Source of the DNA: Parietaria judaica
Taxonomy: Eukaryota > Streptophyta > Magnoliopsida > Rosales > Urticaceae
Direction of reading: 5' to 3'
Assembly (NCBI GenBank): GCA_954871525.1
Contig: OX940871.1
Span: forward strand, 19,219,086 to 19,283,085
Length of the DNA: 64,000 bases
In this document: in pieces, positions 58,817 to 64,000 of the stretch
Position numbering within the stretch: the first letter of the stretch is position 1
Layout: every line of letters starts with the position of its first letter
The notes under the pieces: model-generated
Database searches by the model: none
What the model was told of the DNA's origin: nothing
What the model saw: the letters and a program-made list of their open reading frames with translations, nothing else
Translations under genes and position numbers: made by a program

Positions 58817-60439
58817 CTATGGGTTCTTTATTCCAATGCTTTCCGCATGACGAAAATGCTTTTCTTTCGACAAAGACTTTGTCATCGGATCTGCTACATT
58901 TTTTTCAGTGTCTACTCTCTTCATCTCTATGTCCTTCCGATCAACAATGTCTCTGATCAGATGGTATTTTCTGAGTACATGCTTCGATGTCTTGTGTGAT
59001 CTTGGTTCCTTAGCTTGTGCTATAGCTCCGTTGTTGTCACTGAACAGCTTCACAGGATCACCAATGCTAGGAACTACACCAAGATCAGAAACAAATTTCT
59101 TGATCCATACAGGCTCTTTTGCAGCATCAGATGCAGCAATGTACTCAGATTCTGTGGTTGAATCAGCTACAGTAGCTTGTTTACTACTGTTCCACGTAAC
59201 AACACCACCATTTGCACAGAATACATATCCTGCTTGAGATTTGAAATCATCCCTGTCTGTTTGGAAGCTTGCATCACAATATCCTTCAAAAGTTAATTCT
59301 TTTGCACCACCGTATGTCAAACATCTATCTTTTGTTCTGTTTGAATAACGCAAGATATTCTTAACGGCTATCAAATGGTTAAAACCAGGGTTGGATTGAA
59401 ATCTGTTTGTCATGCTTAAGGCAAAAGCTACATCTGGTCTTGTACATATCATTGCATACATTACTGAACCAATAGCTGAAGCGTATGGAATTTTCTCCAT
59501 ACTTTTGATTTCTTCTGAAGAAACCGGACATTGCTTCTTGGTCAAGTATGTCTTATGGGTCATCAGTGTAAAACCTTTTTCCGATTTGTCCATTTTAAAC
59601 CTTTTAACAATTTTGTCAATATATGTACCTTGACTTAGAGATAAGATTCTTTGAGTTCTATTTCTTTGAATCTTTACGCCCAGTATATAGGCGGCTTCTC
59701 CTAAGTCTTTCATTGAGAAACATTTTCTCAACCACTCCTTCACTGTCTGGAGTTCAGATGTATCGTTTCCTATTATCAGTATGTCATCTACATAAAGAAT
59801 CAAGAAAACTATTTTGCTCCCACTCGATTTGATATATACACAAGGATCGTCTTTGTTCTTAACAAAACCAAAATCAGTAATTGATTCATCAAAACGACGA
59901 TTCCAGCTTCGAGATGCTTGCTTAAGACCATAAATTGATCTTTTCAATTTGCAAACCTTGTTTGGATGTTTGCGGTCTATGAAACCTTCATGATGTGTCA
60001 TGTACACATCCTCTTCGAGAACACCATTCAAGAATGCGGTTTTCACGTCCATTTGCCAGATTTCATAATCATGAAATGTTCCAATGGCTAGCAAGATTCT
60101 TATGGACTTAAACATGGCAACAGGAGAGAAAGTTTCATCATAGTCAATACCATGAATTTGTCGATAAGCTTTAGCGACTAATCTTCCTTTGTAAGTTTGT
60201 ATTTTGCCATCCATGTCGATCTTCCTCTTGAAGATCCATTTGCAACCAATGGGTTTGGACCCTTTGGGAGCATCAACGAGGTCCCATACTTTGTTGCTAT
60301 ACATGGAGTCCATTTCAGAGTTCATGGCTTCCAGCCATTTGTCTGAGTCATCTCCTGACATTGCTTCGTTTAAACATTCAGGTTCTTCACCATCGTCTTC
60401 ATGAACAGTTTCATCTTCTATTGAAACAAGAAGGTTCAA
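58817..60439 (-). pseudogene. Copia-3 reverse transcriptase and RNase H (open frame)
   Basis: A 540-codon stop-free block. RT motifs: KPIGCKWIFKRKIDMDG, WQMDVKTAFLNGVLEEDVYM, SIYGLKQASRSW and an intact LYVDDILIIGND. RNase H motifs: FEGYCDASFQTDRDD, VVTWNSSKQATVADSTTESE, ASKHVL-type KTSKHVLRKYHLIRD and ADPMTKSL. It ends TAA after GIKNP. Catalytic residues are retained here although the element as a whole is broken. Confidence 0.92.
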
Positions 60440-60472
60440 TTTAAGAGGAGGTTGACTCTCTCTAATTGATCT

Positions 60473-61144
60473 TCATGATGTCAGTGTGTAATCTGGTTGC
60501 TCACTAATCCCATCTTGTATGGGTACATCGTATAGAACTATATTTTCTTGAGGTTCTTCGTTGACAATCTCATTTTCAACTTCTTCGTTTAGAACAACGT
60601 TTTCTATTTGGTTATCAATCATGATCTGATCATGATGTTCGTAACCCGATGTGTGAGTACCTTCTGTGTCCATTTCTTGTTCTTGAGTATCTTGTGGTTC
60701 ATGCTCTTCATTAAGAACAATGTTTCTCCCACTAGACTTTCTAGAGAGAAAATCTTCTTCTAAGAAAACATCGGTTTTGGCAACTATAATTTTTCCTGTG
60801 TATTTCTGATAGAAGTAATACCCAGGGGTTTCCATTGGGTATCCCACAAAGTTACATTTAACTGACTTTGGACTGAGCTTGTCAGGTGTTAGAGTCTTGA
60901 CATATGCCTCACATCCCCAGATTCTCATGAAATGCAAATCCGGTATTCTTCCTTTCCACATCTAATATGGAGTTGAAGGGACCGTCTTAGATGGCACACA
61001 GTTCAGTGTGGTTGCTGCTGTCATAAGTGCATGTCCCTATAGGGATTCAGGTAAGTCAGTCTTATTCATCATCGATCGAACCATGTCCATCAAGGTTCTA
61101 TTTCTTCTCTCAGATACACCATTTAGTTGGGGTGTACCTGGAGG
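60473..61144 (-). pseudogene. Copia-3 integrase end
   Basis: The minus strand reads NGVSERRNRTLMDMVRSMMN, then after stops MWKGRIPDLHFMRIWGCEAY and FVGYPMETPGYYFY, followed by an acidic linker to the RT. It is the part of the integrase left of the hAT-type insertion. Confidence 0.88.
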
Positions 61145-61804
61145 TAGGGGTGTGCAAAAAAAAAACCCAACCCAACAATTTAGCCCAACCCAATCTAACC
61201 CAACCCCAATCTAACCCAATCCAATTAACCCAATAGTTATCGGGTTGGGTTGGGTTCAACCCGAATAAATAGTCGGGTTGGGGTTGGGCTAGATGCATTG
61301 GGTTGGGCCGGCCCAATTGACCCAATCAAGTTTTTTTCTTCAAATAATTAGTTAACTTTTTCAAATATATTTTTGTAGTTAGTCTCATTTTTATGTTTAG
61401 TCATTATTTAATGTCTATGACTATGTTTCTAGTTTATGATTACGACCACGTTTCTAGTTTAGTTTACGACTATGTTCCGTACTTGTGTTATTTAATGTTT
61501 AAGACTATAATAACGTTTAATTTTTGAATTGGGTGTTTAAAAATAGTAATATGAAATTTATGTTTATTGATTGGCGGTTTAAATTTCAGTGTTATTTGGT
61601 AAAATATTTTTATGTATTTTTTTAATTTTAGTTCAGGCCAATGACCCAACCCAATCCAACCCAACCCAGAGTTTGTCGGGTTGGGTTGGATTGGGCCTTC
61701 AAAAATTTTGGGTCGGATTGGGTTGCTTTTCCAAAACCCAATAAAATCGGGTCGGGTTCATGTTTTACCTCGGGTCGACCCAATCCAACCCATGCACACC
61801 CCTA
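61145..61804. mobile_element. hAT-type nonautonomous element in copia-3 integrase
   Basis: 660 bp with inverted ends TAGGGGTGTGCA and TGCACACCCCTA and a perfect 8-bp target duplication CCTGGAGG (61137-61144 and 61805-61812), which defines the hAT superfamily. Both ends are packed with CCCAACCCAA / GGGTTGGGTT words inward of the termini, symmetrically arranged. No coding capacity. Confidence 0.95.
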
Positions 61805-61812
61805 CCTGGAGG

Positions 61813-62445
61813 GGTCAGTGATGAAATGATTCACATGTCACGGAGGTAAGCTTTGAAATCATCGCTCAAGTATTCGCCACCTCGATCTGATCGTATGGCT
61901 TTAACTTTTCTTGCTAATTGATTTTCAGCTTCATTCTTGAATTGCTTGAACTTTTCAAGTGATTCAGATTTGTGTTTCATTAAGTATACATAACCGTATC
62001 GACTGAACTCATCAGTAAAGGTGATGAAATATCTAAAACCTCCTTTAGCCTAAATGGGTATTGGTCCACATACATCTGAATGTATAAGGTCCAACAGACC
62101 TTTCTTTCTCTCATAAGTTCCTTTAAAGGAAGGCTTTGTCATTTTCCCGACCAGGCAAGATTCACATGTGTGATAAGATTCATAATCAAAATCATCCAGT
62201 CTCCCATCTTTGTGAAGTTGAGTAATGCGCTTCTCGCCTATATGGCCAAGTCGACAGGGCCAGAGATAGGCCGTATTGACAAGGTTGGGTTTTGCTCTTT
62301 TATTAGAGATGTTATAGATATGATTTTCAGAGGTATTCAACGAATATAGACCGTTTGATAAGTAAGCAATACCATCGCAAATACCATCCTTAAAAACCGC
62401 ACAACGCTTGTTCCCAATTTTAAAATCAAAACCTAAAACATCCAA
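61813..62445 (-). pseudogene. Copia-3 integrase zinc region and core
   Basis: Reads RLGHIGEKRITQLHKDGRL and CESCLVGKMTKPSFKG (HHCC zinc region), LIHSDVCGPIPI then a stop, and further FITFTDEFSRYGYVYL and RSDRGGEYLSDDF of the catalytic core. Confidence 0.9.
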
Positions 62446-63558
62446 TTATGGAATAGAAATTATGTTCTTGGTAATGGAAGGTACGAAATGACAATCATTT
62501 AATTCTAAAATCATTCCTGCTGAGGTGATGAGATCTACATGACCCACAGCTTTTGCAACAACCGGTGCTCCATTTGCCACGCGCATGTTGGTCTCATCCT
62601 TCCTCAGCATCTTACTTCTCTTCAGAGTCTGCATGTCAGTACAAATATGAGTACCACATGCTGTATCTAATACCCAATCTTTAGAAGTAGTAAGATTAAC
62701 TTCTATAACATTTATACCTGTGGTGGAGTTTGAACTCTTCTTCACCTTCTTGATCTCTGCAAGATACAAAGGACAATTCATTTTCCAGTGTCCCTTCTTA
62801 TCGCAGTGAAAACACTTATGATCGAGAGTGGCTCCAACTTTGGGTTTCATGGCACGAGCCTTAACCTTCAAGTTATATGGAGCCTTGCCTCTATTCTTCT
62901 GAACAAACTGCCTCTTTCCCTTAAACTTGCCATTCACAGCATTAATTGTTTTAGCATGTCCTTTGGGTACATTACCCTCAGTTGTATGCAACATGTTGTG
63001 AAGCTGATGAAGATTCTTTGCTTCAGAGGACATGTTATAATTCAGTATAAACTGATTATTAGAATCGGGGAGAGAGTTGAGCACAATGTCAATGTACACT
63101 TCCTCAGGGATCTTTATCTCTTGTCTGGTCAGACTTTCTGACCAGCTGATCATCTTCAGAACATGATCATGCACATTGGTTCCTTCAGTTAATTTTGCTC
63201 TCAGCAAATTTCTCATTATCCTGAATCTAGTATGACGTGCTTCATTTTCATACATCTTTTTAAGATGTTGAATCATTTCCCAGGCATATATGTTCTCATG
63301 TTGCTCCATGAGATTTGGTGTCATGGTAGCTAACATGAGACAAGCCACTTCAGCGGCTTCATCAGTATGCTTCTTATAAGCATCTTTGTCTGCTCGGGAT
63401 GCAGTAGTAGGAGGTTCAGCTGGAGGTGCATTCATAATGATAGCCTTCTTCTTTTCGTGCCTGAACAAAATTTTGATGCGTCTTTGCCATTCCGGAAAAT
63501 TTATTCCGTTTAAGATGTTTTCCTTCTCAAGGATAGATCTTAGTGAGCTGTTAGACAT
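62446..63558 (-). pseudogene. Copia-3 gag and protease
   Basis: A 370-codon open block starting MSNSSLRSILEKENILNGIN. UBN2-type gag (MLATMTPNLMEQHENIYAWE), zinc knuckle CFHCDKKGHWKMNC, and protease WVLDTACGTHIC, where the usual DTGC is DTAC. It ends in an in-frame stop before LDVLGF of the next domain. Confidence 0.9.
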
Positions 63559-63790
63559 TGTTCAGTTTCTACAATTTAAATAAAAACTGAATAAGCACAA
63601 TATTAATTCTAGTATTGACATGTAAATTATAAATTACTTATTATAATTAAGATGTTACATTAAAGGATATATTATAAGGACTTTATATAATATTTCGTGA
63701 TTTGTTAATGGAAAAGTTACCCTCATCAATTCTATTAATTAGTCACTTAGAGAAAGTCAACAATTGCTCTAATATCCTATATTATCTCTG
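63559..63790 (-). other. Copia-3 leader
   Basis: AT-rich 232 bp between the gag start and the LTR-like block at the window edge. Minus-strand AGGATATTAGAGCAATTG near 63753-63770 resembles a mutated initiator-Met primer site. Confidence 0.5.
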
Positions 63791-64000
63791 TGTTGGAAAT
63801 CACATCTCTGATTCCGTAAAATTATCACGAGTTATACCTCCGAACCGTCCGGGTAACATTTAAAAAATTATTTTAAAGCGGAAAAAACTTGTTATCCGTA
63901 CAACGGTCCGAATATCGGATAATGACCATATCCCAAGATCTGATAAATATTATGTAATTTAATATTCATAAATCATTATTAATAAACTAGTCATAATAGG
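63791..64000 (-). repeat. partial family-L LTR at the window edge
   Basis: Starts TGTTGGAAATC and is homologous to 39681-39900 (shared GGTAACATTTAAAAA, TTTTAAAGCG, AGATCTGATAAATATT, TTATTAATAA). It is cut by the window end. By position it would be the 5' LTR of copia-3, but it does not resemble the 3' LTR at 56996-57637. Confidence 0.75.

Larger units (their letters stand above)
58817..63558 (-). mobile_element. Copia-3 gag-pol region, interrupted by a hAT-type element
   Basis: Gag (63558-62446), integrase, reverse transcriptase and RNase H follow in Copia order on the minus strand. If the 660-bp insertion and its 8-bp duplication are left out, all blocks share one reading frame from 63558 to 58817, broken only by about six stop codons. 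This implies a single-frame gag-pol parent and damage mainly by point mutation. A primer-site-like ATATTAGAGC occurs between the gag start and 63791. Confidence 0.9.

Noticed and set aside
61110..61325. Repetitive frame (NPTQP-type)
   Set aside because: It is a translation of the CCCAACCC clusters of the hAT-type element.

Overview
The window is nuclear DNA of a flowering plant, most likely a eudicot. Genes have short GT-AG exons, the protein families are plant ones (FKBP42, plant topoisomerase II, DUF4220/DUF594, CC-NLR), introns and spacers are AT-rich, and plant LTR retrotransposons with initiator-Met primer sites are abundant. I cannot name the species.

Positions 1-16600 are gene-rich. 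An FKBP42/TWISTED DWARF1-like gene (+; first exon outside the window) is followed by a small plastid-type membrane protein gene (-), a 19-exon DNA topoisomerase II gene (-, 1456 residues by my splice model) and a three-exon DUF4220/DUF594 membrane protein gene (-, 679 residues). Between them lie an Emigrant-like MITE, an ACCGG-rich degenerate repeat, a LINE relic and a stray 107-bp copy of a topoisomerase exon-intron border.

Positions 16600-29100 are transposon-rich: a foldback element with arms of about 365 bp, a pol-less LTR element, a MULE-like fragment between mirror-image GGGACA/TGTCCC arrays, a Helitron 3' end, a MYB R3 fragment, and a pol-deleted Gypsy element. The Gypsy gag is split by an abnormal three-LTR Cassandra element carrying 5S-like sequence.

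Positions 29160-45700 hold one broken NLR gene copy pulled apart by nested insertions. Copia-1 (+) sits in it with TSD TATTG. Copia-2 (-) sits in it with near-TSD AAAAC/AGAAC. Inside copia-2 gag lies a 2.75-kb solo LTR (TSD CATGA), and inside that LTR lies an inverted solo LTR of the same family (TSD ACGAA).

Positions 46849-54835 hold the related NLR with an open reading frame: three exons, 994 residues, an LRR that reads through, but an NB-ARC lacking P-loop and GLPLA signatures. Its introns carry a MITE and a solo LTR. Positions 56359-64000 hold a TIR element and a long minus-strand Copia element (copia-3) interrupted by a hAT-type element, ending in a partial LTR of the 2.75-kb family at the window edge.

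Exon borders were set by hand from splice signals, reading frame and remembered family conservation. No database search was run.
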